Source of the DNA: Shewanella oncorhynchi | Lineage (GTDB): Bacteria > Pseudomonadota > Gammaproteobacteria > Enterobacterales > Shewanellaceae | Assembly: GCF_012584455.1 (NCBI RefSeq) | Contig: NZ_JABAEB010000015.1 | Coordinates: forward strand, 27,423-91,422 | DNA length: 64,000 nucleotides | Reading direction: 5' to 3' | In this document: positions 52,977 to 62,090 of the stretch, piece by piece | Layout of the letters: every line of letters begins with the position of its first letter | Numbering within the stretch: position 1 is the first letter of the stretch | The notes under the pieces: model-generated | Seen by the model: the letters and a program-made list of their open reading frames with translations, nothing else | Databases searched by the model: none | Told to the model about the DNA's origin: nothing | Translations under genes and position numbers: made by a program

Positions 52977-52995
52977 CTAAATGAAAACGCTTATC
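52977..52995 (-). promoter_or_regulatory. Fur-box-like site upstream of bfd
   Basis: On the minus strand GATAAGCGTTTTCATTTAG agrees with the Fur consensus GATAATGATAATCATTATC at 11 of 19 positions, chiefly the GATAA and TCATT ends. Its position just upstream of bfd supports iron control. Weak match, strong context. Confidence 0.45.
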
Positions 52996-53208
52996 AAATG
53001 CAATCATGTTTTTTTGGGTGATTTTCATACTTTAACGCTTTTGTTACATGGCGCACGTTTTATCGTCTATGCTAGGTGTGTTTTAGCACTAAAAAGCTAG
53101 GCAGTTTTAGAAGTAGGTTTAGGAATACAGAGTCAGGGTGATGATGCCTCACGGATGGATAACTCATGGATGAATAACGAAGAATTAATCAAAGATCCAT
53201 AAGGTTTC

Positions 53209-54783
53209 ATGAGAACTAATCTACCAGTTACACAGCGAGAATATGATTATCCAGCGGATTGGATTTTATTGTCGACTACGGATACTCAAAGTCATATCAC
53301 TTACGCCAATCAATCTTTCTGTACCGTTGCCGGTTACGACCTCGATGCCATGCTAGGCAAGCCTCACAACATGGTGCGTCATCCAGATATGCCTCCGCAA
53401 GCGTTTGAAGATCTGTGGCGATGTATCAAAAAAGGCGAGCCTTGGAAAGGGATAGTGAAAAATCGCTGCGCCAATGGCGATCACTATTGGGTTGATGCCT
53501 ATGTCTCACCCATTTCAGTTAATGGCAAAGTCGTCGAGTTTCAATCTGTACGCACTAAACCCACCCGCGAGCAGGTTAAGCGTGCAGAAATAGCCTATGC
53601 GGAGTTGAACAAAAAGGGCAGCGTCAGTGCGTTAAAACGTACCTTGGATATGCCAGTTAAATTGCTGTTACTCGCATTGGTTGCCATGCTACCTATGCTT
53701 TACCTTGCTCTGCAAATTGGCTTAATGGGCTTTATTGCCCTAGCGATAAGTGTCCTAGTATTGCTGGTGGGCGGTAATCTGGTGCTGAGTCGCTATTACG
53801 CGATAGTGGCTAAGGCGAAGCATATCTACGATAATCCGCTGATGGCCCACATCTATAGTGGTAACTGTGACGATCTTGGCGCGATTGATTTAGCACTGCA
53901 AATGCAGAATTCAGAGCTTAAGTCGATTCTTGGGCGTGCATCGGATTCCTGTTATAACGTGTCAGAACAGGCCAAAATATCTGCCGCCAAGGGCAAACAA
54001 ATCCAGAGTACCAGTCAGGCTCAACTGTCTGAAATAGATCAAGTTGCTACAGCGATGCAGGAAATGACCGCCACATTAGGCGATATGTCCTCCAATTGTG
54101 CCGATGCGGCGAGTGCCACGCAAATGGCATCCGCTGAAACTATCAATGGTGATAAAACGGTGTCGAGTACTATTCGCTCGATTCAAGCTATGGCGGAGCA
54201 ACTGCAACAAACGTCAAAAGTGATTACTGAGTTAGAAGCCCACAGTAAAGATATTGGCACTGTGCTCGATGTGATTCAGAGTATTGCGGGGCAGACGAAT
54301 TTGCTGGCATTGAATGCAGCAATTGAAGCGGCTCGGGCGGGTGAGCAAGGTCGTGGCTTCGCTGTCGTTGCTGACGAAGTACGGGCGCTGGCACAACGTA
54401 CTCACGATGCCACCAAAGAAATCCACAGTATGATTAATCTGTTGCAGCAGGGGACGAATAAAGCTGTTATCAGTATGCAGCAAGGAGTGGTTGCCGCTTC
54501 TGAATGTATTTCAACGGCGGATTTAGCAGGTACGGCATTACGTACGATTCGTGAGGCCATTTCGACCATTACCGATATGACGCACCATATTGCCAGCGCG
54601 GTTGAAGAGCAATCGAGTGTGGCAAATGAGATGAATCGCAGCGTGGTGAATGTGTCGCAATTTACCCATTCTAGTCATCAACTCGGCAGTGAAATGGTCG
54701 GCTTGAATGACGAAGTGACCCGCGAGATGGATTCTCACTCGGTATTGGTCGATCAATTCTTAAAGCGCAGTTTTAGGGTTTAA
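53209..54783 (+). CDS. Aer-like PAS methyl-accepting chemoreceptor
   Basis: 524-aa chemoreceptor. Cytoplasmic PAS domain 1-130 (ITYANQSFCTVAGYDLDAMLGKPHNMVRHPDMPPQAFEDLW, quoted here as its start and end: ITYANQSF..AFEDLW), a hydrophobic hairpin about 150-195 that anchors it in the inner membrane, and a signalling domain about 270-524. The hairpin tip, IAGQTNLLALNAAIEAARAG then EQGRGFAVVADEVRALAQRT, contacts CheA and CheW. This is the Aer layout, so redox or oxygen sensing through FAD is likely. A clear terminator follows. Confidence 0.9.
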   Translation: MRTNLPVTQREYDYPADWILLSTTDTQSHITYANQSFCTVAGYDLDAMLGKPHNMVRHPDMPPQAFEDLWRCIKKGEPWKGIVKNRCANGDHYWVDAYVSPISVNGKVVEFQSVRTKPTREQVKRAEIAYAELNKKGSVSALKRTLDMPVKLLLLALVAMLPMLYLALQIGLMGFIALAISVLVLLVGGNLVLSRYYAIVAKAKHIYDNPLMAHIYSGNCDDLGAIDLALQMQNSELKSILGRASDSCYNVSEQAKISAAKGKQIQSTSQAQLSEIDQVATAMQEMTATLGDMSSNCADAASATQMASAETINGDKTVSSTIRSIQAMAEQLQQTSKVITELEAHSKDIGTVLDVIQSIAGQTNLLALNAAIEAARAGEQGRGFAVVADEVRALAQRTHDATKEIHSMINLLQQGTNKAVISMQQGVVAASECISTADLAGTALRTIREAISTITDMTHHIASAVEEQSSVANEMNRSVVNVSQFTHSSHQLGSEMVGLNDEVTREMDSHSVLVDQFLKRSFRV

Positions 54784-54802
54784 CTGCCTAAAATTTAAGA
54801 TA

Positions 54803-54835
54803 AAAAGGCAATAGTCTGATTATTGCCTTTTCTTT
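54803..54835. terminator. terminator after the chemoreceptor gene
   Basis: AAAAAGGCAATA-GTCTGAT-TATTGCCTTTT then CTTTT; perfect stem with A- and T-tracts between convergent genes. Confidence 0.9.
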
Positions 54836-54868
54836 TACTGATTTCTAACTCAATTTCTTATCTCTGAT

Positions 54869-55804
54869 CTAATAACCTTTACTAAAGTCGACTCGATTCT
54901 GCAGTGGTTTACCCATGATGTAGCGGCGATAGTTTTGGCTAAAGATATCGACGATTTGTGCAGGATGGCTTGGCGCCGAAATATGCGGCGTGATCACGGC
55001 ATTTTCCCGTTCCCAAATAGGGTGGCTATTGGGCAAAGGTTCCTGAGCAAATACATCGAGGATCGCTTGCTGACTAGGATTAGCGATCAGCTGGGTATTT
55101 AGCACATCGAGATCGAGTACATCACCGCGGCCGACGTTAAACAGCACTGCATCAGTTTTTAACATAGCTAACATGTCAGCATTGAGAAGATTATGCGTTG
55201 CAGGAGTGCTTGGCAGTAGATTTGCAACCACATCGGCCTGTGTTAACACTTGGCCTAAATTGGCCATCGCTTCAATGGCATCAAAACCTTCAACGGTATT
55301 ACCACTTCGATTGATCCCTGTGACATGCATGCCAAAGTGTTTTGCCGTTTTCGCTAAATGCTGGGCAATTGAGCCTGTACCGAGTAAGAGTAATCGCATT
55401 CCCTGTAGGCTTGAATGGCGCTGCTGGGGTTGAATCAGCCACTGTTTTTGTCCTTGTTGCTGGCGATAAAAACGATGGCCGCGGATATGCGCGAGTAAAT
55501 AGCCAAATAGATACTCACTCATCAGCGGGCCGAAAATGCCTTTAATATTGGTAAGTTGATAGTCTTTTCTGCCCCTTGGACTCATCAGGGCATCTATGCC
55601 AGCAAAGCTTGATTGTAACCATTGCAGATTTTTAGCATGGGGTAATAGGGGCGCGGCGAGTTTAGGTTCGGCTAACCAAATATCTGCATCAATTATGCTC
55701 GCTGGATTATCATCGAGTAACGTTAAATCTGGGAGACTCTGCGCCTCAATCAAGTCGCGGTACTGTTGATTTGCCTTTGTTAGCAAGAGTAACTTGTGCC
55801 CCAT
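54869..55804 (-). CDS. D-2-hydroxyacid dehydrogenase, NAD(P)-dependent
   Basis: 311-aa cytoplasmic oxidoreductase. The Rossmann loop is LLLGTGSIAQHLAKTAKHFGM (first part LLLGTGSIAQHLA), followed by VVANLLPSTPATHNL, catalytic Arg in FNVGRGDVLD, Glu in FAQEPLPNSHPIW, and His in ITPHISAPSHP. It reduces a 2-keto acid to a D-2-hydroxy acid; glyoxylate or hydroxypyruvate are likely, but the substrate cannot be read from sequence. It stands divergent from the DUF3392 gene. Confidence 0.9.
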   Translation of the reverse strand: MGHKLLLLTKANQQYRDLIEAQSLPDLTLLDDNPASIIDADIWLAEPKLAAPLLPHAKNLQWLQSSFAGIDALMSPRGRKDYQLTNIKGIFGPLMSEYLFGYLLAHIRGHRFYRQQQGQKQWLIQPQQRHSSLQGMRLLLLGTGSIAQHLAKTAKHFGMHVTGINRSGNTVEGFDAIEAMANLGQVLTQADVVANLLPSTPATHNLLNADMLAMLKTDAVLFNVGRGDVLDLDVLNTQLIANPSQQAILDVFAQEPLPNSHPIWERENAVITPHISAPSHPAQIVDIFSQNYRRYIMGKPLQNRVDFSKGY

Positions 55805-55896
55805 GGCGTCTCCCTTTATGCTTGGTTATTGTTATTTTTCAATACGCTGTCGCGGCCACGCTGATGGATTGCGCTGCATCTTTTTAGGTTAAGTCT

Positions 55897-56232
55897 ATGT
55901 TTGATCAATTAGTCGCCATTATTGCCCAGTTAGGTAATATGCTTCGCCCTTGGGCCTTCGATATTGCTACCGCTATGGTGGTGTGTCTTATTTTGGTTTT
56001 TTCAGCGGATGTAAATCGTATCTTAAGGCGTCATTTGTTGGGGCATTCTTTTGTGCTGCGAACATTTGTTTTTATTATTGTGAATGCCTTTGGCTATGGA
56101 CTATTGATCGTGAAAGCCACGCCTTGGGTGGCAAGACACATAGTGGCTATGCCATCCCATTGGATGTTTCTGTTAATTGTGGCCATGTTTATTTTTATCG
56201 GTTATTGGGCTCAGCGAAATAGCCAAGCTTAA
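55897..56232 (+). CDS. DUF3392 family membrane protein
   Basis: 111-aa inner-membrane protein with three likely helices (about 22-38, 55-73, 86-105). The conserved DUF3392 core LVFSADVNRILRRHLLGHSFVLRTFVF is present. Function unknown. The ATG at 55897 has AGGTTAAGTCT upstream. It lies between a dehydrogenase gene (divergent) and a glycerophosphodiesterase gene (convergent). Confidence 0.8.
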   Translation: MFDQLVAIIAQLGNMLRPWAFDIATAMVVCLILVFSADVNRILRRHLLGHSFVLRTFVFIIVNAFGYGLLIVKATPWVARHIVAMPSHWMFLLIVAMFIFIGYWAQRNSQA

Positions 56233-56252
56233 TAGCGTTATTATTTTTGCCG

Positions 56253-56975
56253 TTACTCAAAGTAGCCAGAGTAATCGGCCATTGCCTTTTGAGTTAAGGC
56301 TTGCATGGCGCGATCGGGGTAATTGCTGAACACGCCATCGACGCCTATCTGCTTAAGCGCATGAATATCATCAATATGATCGACAGTATAAACATAAACC
56401 TTGGCACCTCGGTTATGGGCGTCATCTACTAGCGCTTGGCTGATAAAACTCACATCTAAATGCAATGAATAGGCATTCAGTTCGCTTACCACGCCAGCCC
56501 CATCGAGTGGAATACTGGCAAGCAATGGTGCGACTAACACATCCGGCAACGCCTGTTTAAGTTCATGCAGATAGGGGTGATTAAAAGAAGATATCAGTAA
56601 CTGCTCCTTCGTAAATCCAAGCTGACTCATAGCCTTTGGGTATAAGTCGATTAACGGCGTGACGGTATTAATGCCTTTTAACTCTATATTGACTATGCAG
56701 CGCCCCGCAATCAGCTCAAGTACTTGCCATAGCGTCGGAATGGATTCACCTTTCACATTGATGCTTGCTAGATAGTCCTTGCTCACTAAGTGAATGACGC
56801 CCGTGCCCGAGCTTTTATTATCGAGTCGTCTGTCGTGAAACACGACTAACTCACCTTCGACATTATGTACATCGAGTTCGACGGCTTGTGCACCCAATTC
56901 TAACGCTTTAGCCATGGCGGCTAAGGTATTTTCGGCCTGATAACCGCTGGCGCCGCGGTGAGCAAAAATAAGCAT
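56253..56975 (-). CDS. glycerophosphodiester phosphodiesterase
   Basis: 240-aa cytoplasmic enzyme (no signal peptide, so UgpQ-like) that hydrolyses glycerophosphodiesters to glycerol 3-phosphate and an alcohol. Motifs: HRGASGYQAENTLAAM (catalytic His and Glu-Asn), ELDVHNVEGELVVFHDRRLD (metal ligands and second His), VNIELKG and VYVYTVDHIDDI. It lies 14 bp downstream of the MscM-like channel gene, and so probably shares its transcript. It fits phospholipid turnover with psd nearby. Confidence 0.92.
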   Translation of the reverse strand: MLIFAHRGASGYQAENTLAAMAKALELGAQAVELDVHNVEGELVVFHDRRLDNKSSGTGVIHLVSKDYLASINVKGESIPTLWQVLELIAGRCIVNIELKGINTVTPLIDLYPKAMSQLGFTKEQLLISSFNHPYLHELKQALPDVLVAPLLASIPLDGAGVVSELNAYSLHLDVSFISQALVDDAHNRGAKVYVYTVDHIDDIHALKQIGVDGVFSNYPDRAMQALTQKAMADYSGYFE

Positions 56976-56989
56976 GGTCTGCGATCCTA

Positions 56990-59900
56990 TTAGCTTCTAA
57001 TAATGCCTTGTTGCTCGCGATTTTGACCATTCTTAATATGGATTTCCATCTGCGGGTAGGCGAGTTCGAGATTGTTTTCTTTGAGTTTTTTAGTCACTCG
57101 TTTATGTAAATCATGGCGCAGTGGCCAGCGTGCCGACATATCTTTCGCATAGGCGCGCACTTCATAATCTTGGGTATGTTTACCAAAGCCGGCAAACCAG
57201 ACTTCAGGTTCTGGGCTGGCAAGTGCATCTTCACACTCTTGCACCGCTTGATACAGGGTCGCTTCAACTTTGGCCGGGTCTGAATCCCGCGCCACCGACA
57301 CATAAACAATGACCCGAGTAATAGGATCTGACAAGGACCAGTTGATCAGCTGCTCTGTGATAAAGGCCTTGTTCGGGATGATAATTTCCTTTCTATCCCA
57401 GTCAATAATGGTGGTCGCCCGAATTTGGATTTTACTGACTGTCCCTGTTAAATCACGAATTGTCACTGTGTCGCCAATCCGCACGGGTTTCTCAAACAAA
57501 ATGATCAAACCTGAGATAAAGTTGGCGAAAATTTCTTGCAGACCAAAACCTAAACCGAGAGACAGTGCGGCAATCAGCCATTGCAACTTAGACCATTCCA
57601 TCCCGAGATTAGAGAAGCCGATTAATAGTCCGAGGAAAACCACCAGATAACGACTGACGGTTGTGATCGCAAAACCTGTCCCGGGCGAGAGATCAAGCCT
57701 TTGCAGGATCATTAGCTCAAGTAGGCCGGGTAAATTGGTGGCAATCATTAACGAGAAACCTACCACTATCAGCCCAAACATCAGTGATTTCATGGTAATG
57801 GGCAATTGTTGCTCTAAGCCATTCACACTGGTATTGGTCGTCCACAGCGTAATGCCATCGAGGAAGGAAAACAGCGCCGTATGGGTTTGAGTCCACAGAC
57901 CAATCAAACTGGCTAAAAAGGCCAATAACAAGAGTGAACGCACTAGGCCAAGGGATTGGCTCGAAATGGTTTCGAGATCGACCACGGGTTCTTCGTAGGT
58001 ATCGAGTCCATCAACGGAAGGGTGATGTGTTTCGCCTTTTTCCCTTTGTGCTAAGCGCTCTGCACGTTTTGCCTTCGCGCGATCGAAGGCGATACGGCGG
58101 CGTTCGATTAACATCCATCGTTTGATCAATTGGTATAAGAGCAAGAAACCCAGACCCAGCACGATCGATAATTGCAGTTGTAACAGCATTTGGAAAGCGG
58201 TGAAGTAGTAACCCCTAAAGGCTAACACTGCGCTTAAAAGCGGCACAGAAATCAGTAAGGTCCAGAGCATTTTCTGAATGAGTTTTTTGTTTTTACCGTC
58301 TTTCTTGGCATCTGAGTTTTTACGGCTCAGGATTAAAATATCTTTGTATAACAAGAATAAAACGATACAGAAAATAATGAATGCGCCGCGGCCTATGCTA
58401 TTACGCACCAGTGATGTGTCGAGCACTTCGGTAAAACCCATCAGACCCAATAATGGGCTAGCAATCAGCACAAAGTGTCTGAGCCGTGATTGTCCCGCTT
58501 GAATGAGTTTTGAGGGGCGTTTGAAATGGCCCACGAGTACGCCTTTGTCGAGTGTCAGAATAAAGATAAAGCGATATAAGAGATACACTAAACCAATCGC
58601 CAGTATGCCCATACCCACTGCTTGCACAAAATTGCGATCGGAATGATAGAAAATCAATCCCGCCATGATCACTGGGAAAGGTTTTATCAACGCATAGCTG
58701 ATACTGCAGGCGAGCGCTTTGAGAGTGTAAATGAATTTATCTTGGGTCACATTGCCCACATAAGTAGTGTAATGATTTAGCAAGCGATTGAATTTAGGCG
58801 TGATCAAGTCTTGTACGACTAAACACAGTACCAGCAATATGATCCACCAAGACCAATAATCGTTTTGTTCATCCCAGGCTTTTCCCAGTTCATCCCACTG
58901 TGCTTGTTGCACAAGCCAAACCGTGCTGCGCTCAAGATCCGTAAGCCATAACTTACTGATACTTGCAGCGTTAGGCACCCAGAATAAATGTTCGTTAAGG
59001 GTATTTTTGAGGGTGAGATTCTGTTGGCTCAGTTGTTGGTAATTGACCTTCAGCTTGCCTAATTCACTTAAGTATTGGTCATAGCTTTTCATCAACTGCG
59101 AGATCAAACTCTGTTGCGAGTGTAAGAGCTTAATCTGCTGCTCATTGTATAAGCCGGGTTGTTCTAATTCTTGCTCATTGAGGGCTTGTTGCTGCTCTAA
59201 ATGGTATCTGTCTAAGCGCGCATCGGCGATCAGCGTTTGCAGTTTTTCGTGATTCGGTGGTTTAGGCAGTGATTGCAACATCTGCAAAAAGCGCTCACCA
59301 AAGGCGGAGTTCATTTTGACCCAAGTGATCTGCTCTTGGATGTTTGCCAGTTGTTTGGCTTGGGATTGATATTGGGTTTCAGCCTGTTCCTGCTGTTCGA
59401 CCACATTATTGATCTGCAAAGTTAACGTTTGCAGCTTTTGGCCGTAAATCTGGTTAGTGTCGGCAATATTACGGGTGATAGGATCGATGACTTTTTCGGT
59501 ATTAACTAAGTTTTTGGCTAGGGTGGCATCCGTTTGTTGCTGACGTTGTTTATTGATTGCCTTATTGATGGTTTCGATCAAGGCTTCTTGCTGCACCAGT
59601 TGTTGGCGGACTAGCTGTAATTGTAATTGCGTCAGTTCAATGCGTTTTTGGCTGCTGGCAAGTTCTGCTTCATCGGTGGCAAGGCTTTGTTCAAAGAAGA
59701 GTCGTTGAGTTTGCTGTAACTCTCCCGTAGGGGTATCTAGCGGGGCGAGTTCTGCTTTTTTGTTTTGGGCGACTGTTTGCCTCGCGCTGGCGATAACGGT
59801 AGGTAAGTCATTGTGACGTAGTAATAAATCGTTAACTTGTCGGCCAAGGGTGGATTCGCTTTCTTTAAGTTCAGACAAGCGAATATAGGCCATGGAAGCC

Positions 59901-60208
59901 TGCTGGCTAAGATCAGTACCTTTTTCCAGAGATAAAGGCTTATAGGCGTCTTTCAGTGCTTGGTTAGTGCGCTTCTTATGTTGTTCAAAATCAATCTGCG
60001 CTTGTTGGAAACTGGCTGCGTTGGCGGCGAGTTTTTCTATGTTAATTTTTAGTTCGTTAATTTGTTCGTCAATGCTGAGATTTTGTTGCTGATCTTGCTT
60101 GTTCATGCCAAGACGTTTGTCCAACTGCAAAGGCGAATTGGCAAGTGCGGAAAATGTGAAAAAAGCAATAATGAACAATAAAATACGTGGCATATAGGCT
60201 AAAGACAT
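56990..60208 (-). CDS. large mechanosensitive channel, MscM/MscK-type
   Basis: 1072-aa inner-membrane protein. Signal peptide (MPRILLFIIAFFTFSALA), long periplasmic coiled coil rich in Gln (about 35-440), a block of membrane helices (about 465-890), and the MscS core: GLGFGLQEIFANFISGLIILFEKPVRIGD (first part GLGFGLQEIFANFI) then VSKIQIRATTIIDWDRKEIIIPN. Size and position next to psd, rsgA and orn match E. coli mscM (yjeP), so I take it as the mscM counterpart by synteny; the MscK paralogue is the alternative. ATG 60208 and ATG 60193 are both in frame and neither has a good ribosome binding site. An EamA gene separates it from psd. Confidence 0.85.
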   Translation of the reverse strand: MSLAYMPRILLFIIAFFTFSALANSPLQLDKRLGMNKQDQQQNLSIDEQINELKINIEKLAANAASFQQAQIDFEQHKKRTNQALKDAYKPLSLEKGTDLSQQASMAYIRLSELKESESTLGRQVNDLLLRHNDLPTVIASARQTVAQNKKAELAPLDTPTGELQQTQRLFFEQSLATDEAELASSQKRIELTQLQLQLVRQQLVQQEALIETINKAINKQRQQQTDATLAKNLVNTEKVIDPITRNIADTNQIYGQKLQTLTLQINNVVEQQEQAETQYQSQAKQLANIQEQITWVKMNSAFGERFLQMLQSLPKPPNHEKLQTLIADARLDRYHLEQQQALNEQELEQPGLYNEQQIKLLHSQQSLISQLMKSYDQYLSELGKLKVNYQQLSQQNLTLKNTLNEHLFWVPNAASISKLWLTDLERSTVWLVQQAQWDELGKAWDEQNDYWSWWIILLVLCLVVQDLITPKFNRLLNHYTTYVGNVTQDKFIYTLKALACSISYALIKPFPVIMAGLIFYHSDRNFVQAVGMGILAIGLVYLLYRFIFILTLDKGVLVGHFKRPSKLIQAGQSRLRHFVLIASPLLGLMGFTEVLDTSLVRNSIGRGAFIIFCIVLFLLYKDILILSRKNSDAKKDGKNKKLIQKMLWTLLISVPLLSAVLAFRGYYFTAFQMLLQLQLSIVLGLGFLLLYQLIKRWMLIERRRIAFDRAKAKRAERLAQREKGETHHPSVDGLDTYEEPVVDLETISSQSLGLVRSLLLLAFLASLIGLWTQTHTALFSFLDGITLWTTNTSVNGLEQQLPITMKSLMFGLIVVGFSLMIATNLPGLLELMILQRLDLSPGTGFAITTVSRYLVVFLGLLIGFSNLGMEWSKLQWLIAALSLGLGFGLQEIFANFISGLIILFEKPVRIGDTVTIRDLTGTVSKIQIRATTIIDWDRKEIIIPNKAFITEQLINWSLSDPITRVIVYVSVARDSDPAKVEATLYQAVQECEDALASPEPEVWFAGFGKHTQDYEVRAYAKDMSARWPLRHDLHKRVTKKLKENNLELAYPQMEIHIKNGQNREQQGIIRS

Positions 60209-60261
60209 TTAGGGGCGAAAGACGCTCCATATTAGCCAAATTGCGTTGAGATTGGTATGTT

Positions 60262-61143
60262 TCAGGCGTTCTTTTTTCGCCGCTGCGACTGGTGCGATTG
60301 ATGGGTTTCGAAGATGGCGGTAGCGACTATGATAGTGCCACCAATTAAGGTGTTGAGATTGAGCTCTTCACCTAAAATAATCAGCGCTAACATGGCGCCA
60401 TAAAAGGGCTGCAAGCAAGAGACTAGCCCAACCGTTTTGGCGCTCAGTTGCCTCAGCGCAGAAGTAAATAGCGCATGTGGCGCAGCGGTAAAGACAACGC
60501 CGAGTAAAATAATTAATCCCCACACTTCTAATGAGATACTGTCCAGTTCCGTTTGGTGCCAAGGCATCAGGAACACCACCGCGACCAAAGTTTGATAGAA
60601 CATGGCATGGGGGCCGCTGTACTGGGAAAAGTAGCGTTTGTGCAATAAGTTACGGGTGGTGAACAAGATGGCAGACACTATGCCGATGGCAATGCCCAGC
60701 GTAGTGTCGTTACCTAAATTTGCCTCAGGGATCAGCAATATCACCCCAATAAGCACTAATACACCGCTGATCATATCGTGTAATTTTATCTTATTACCTG
60801 TCAGCAACGGCTCGGCAATCACTGTCATCACCGGATAGGTGAAAAACGCAATCATGCCAATGGCAACCGATGATAATTGCATGGCCGCAAAATAGGTCAC
60901 CCAATGTAGGCTGACGATAACCCCAAGCCCGATTGCGACTAGATAATCTTGTTTGCTGGCCAGCGTTAAACGTTTGCGGCTGAATTTCACCAGCAAACCT
61001 AACACTGTGGCGGCGACGATACAGCGTAGGAAGGTGATGTCGAGGGCGCTGAGCGGGATTAATTTAGAAAACAAAGCTGTGCCGCCAAATAGCAGCACAG
61101 CCAGATGCAATTCAATTAATCCCGAAGGTTTAGCAGAACTCAA
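60262..61143 (-). CDS. EamA/DMT-family transporter
   Basis: 293-aa inner-membrane protein with ten predicted helices in two EamA repeats (LHLAVLLFGGTALFSKLI.. and TLGIAIGIVSAILFTTRNLLHKRYF). PLSALDITFLRCIVAA, GMIAFFTYPVMTVIAEPL and VSCLQPFYGAMLALIILGEEL are typical of drug/metabolite exporters. Substrate unknown. The gene sits between psd and the MscM-like gene, a position empty in E. coli. Its stop is only a few bases from the psd stop side, so the genes probably form one unit. Confidence 0.88.
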   Translation of the reverse strand: MSSAKPSGLIELHLAVLLFGGTALFSKLIPLSALDITFLRCIVAATVLGLLVKFSRKRLTLASKQDYLVAIGLGVIVSLHWVTYFAAMQLSSVAIGMIAFFTYPVMTVIAEPLLTGNKIKLHDMISGVLVLIGVILLIPEANLGNDTTLGIAIGIVSAILFTTRNLLHKRYFSQYSGPHAMFYQTLVAVVFLMPWHQTELDSISLEVWGLIILLGVVFTAAPHALFTSALRQLSAKTVGLVSCLQPFYGAMLALIILGEELNLNTLIGGTIIVATAIFETHQSHQSQRRKKNA

Positions 61144-61149
61144 GAAAGC

Positions 61150-62028
61150 TTAATCTGCTTGCTTAACGTCTTTCAGGTTAGCGAAGGCTTGTCCCATACG
61201 TGTCACTGCTTCGGCTTCGACACCTTCAGCAAAGGTCGCGATAGCATCTTTAGCAAACAACATCACCACAGTACTGCCTAACTTGAAGCGACCCATTTCC
61301 TCACCCTTGTCTAAGGTGATGGCATCTGGGCCTTGGGTTGGATATTCCCAAGTGAAGACTTGCTTACCTGTCGGCGGCGTGACTGTGCCAGCCCATACGG
61401 TTTCAATACTGGCAACAATCGTTGCGCCAACCAATACCATGGCCAATGGACCTAATTCGGTTTCAAAAATCGCCACAACGCGTTCGTTACGGGCAAATAG
61501 ACCGGGTACGTGTCTCGCCGTTAACGGATTCACCGAAAACAGTTCGCCAGGTACATAGGTCATTTTTGATAACGTGCCTTTAATCGGCATGTGGATACGG
61601 TGATAGTCTTTAGGCGCCAGATAGATAGTCGCAAAATCACCGCCTTCGAAGCGTTTAGCATCTTCGGCTTGATCGCCAAGCAAAGTTAACGATGAATAGT
61701 GATGACCCTTAGCTTGGAAGATGCGACCGTTTTTGATGGGGCCTAACTGACTTACCGCACCATCGACGGGATGTACCATGATATCGGCGTCCATGTCTAA
61801 CGGACGAATACCGGGTTTAAGGGCGCGGGTAAAAAAAGCATTAAAGCTTTTATAGGCTTCTGGTTCGCTCTGCGCCGCTTCGCTCATGTCGATTTTATAT
61901 TGTTTGATAAACCACTTGATGGCGGCAGTGGTTAAGGCGCCAGCTTCGGCTGCAGCGAGTTTACCCACTAAACGAGATAACAAGTGTTTTGGCAGCATGT
62001 ACTGCAGCGCTATTTTGACTTTATCCAA
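61150..62028 (-). CDS. psd: phosphatidylserine decarboxylase proenzyme
   Basis: 292-aa inner-membrane enzyme that turns phosphatidylserine into phosphatidylethanolamine. It matches E. coli Psd along its length (ALQYMLPKHLLSRLVG, FNAFFTRALKPGIRPLD, PVDGAVSQLG, YLAPKDYHRIHMPIKG, VPGELFSVN, GATIVASIETVWAGTVTPP). The self-cleavage site LGST is present in GRFKLGSTVVMLF, so it can form the pyruvoyl group. Two in-frame TTG codons compete: 62034 touches AAGGAA, and 62028 is 7 nt from it, so I choose 62028. No ATG fits. E. coli Psd is 322 aa; the missing part is the C-terminal tail. Confidence 0.94.
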   Translation of the reverse strand: MDKVKIALQYMLPKHLLSRLVGKLAAAEAGALTTAAIKWFIKQYKIDMSEAAQSEPEAYKSFNAFFTRALKPGIRPLDMDADIMVHPVDGAVSQLGPIKNGRIFQAKGHHYSSLTLLGDQAEDAKRFEGGDFATIYLAPKDYHRIHMPIKGTLSKMTYVPGELFSVNPLTARHVPGLFARNERVVAIFETELGPLAMVLVGATIVASIETVWAGTVTPPTGKQVFTWEYPTQGPDAITLDKGEEMGRFKLGSTVVMLFAKDAIATFAEGVEAEAVTRMGQAFANLKDVKQAD

Positions 62029-62090
62029 TTTCAATTCCTTTTCTTACTGCTCAATCTTTGCTGAGACTGTTGTTATTTATCAATAAGTCG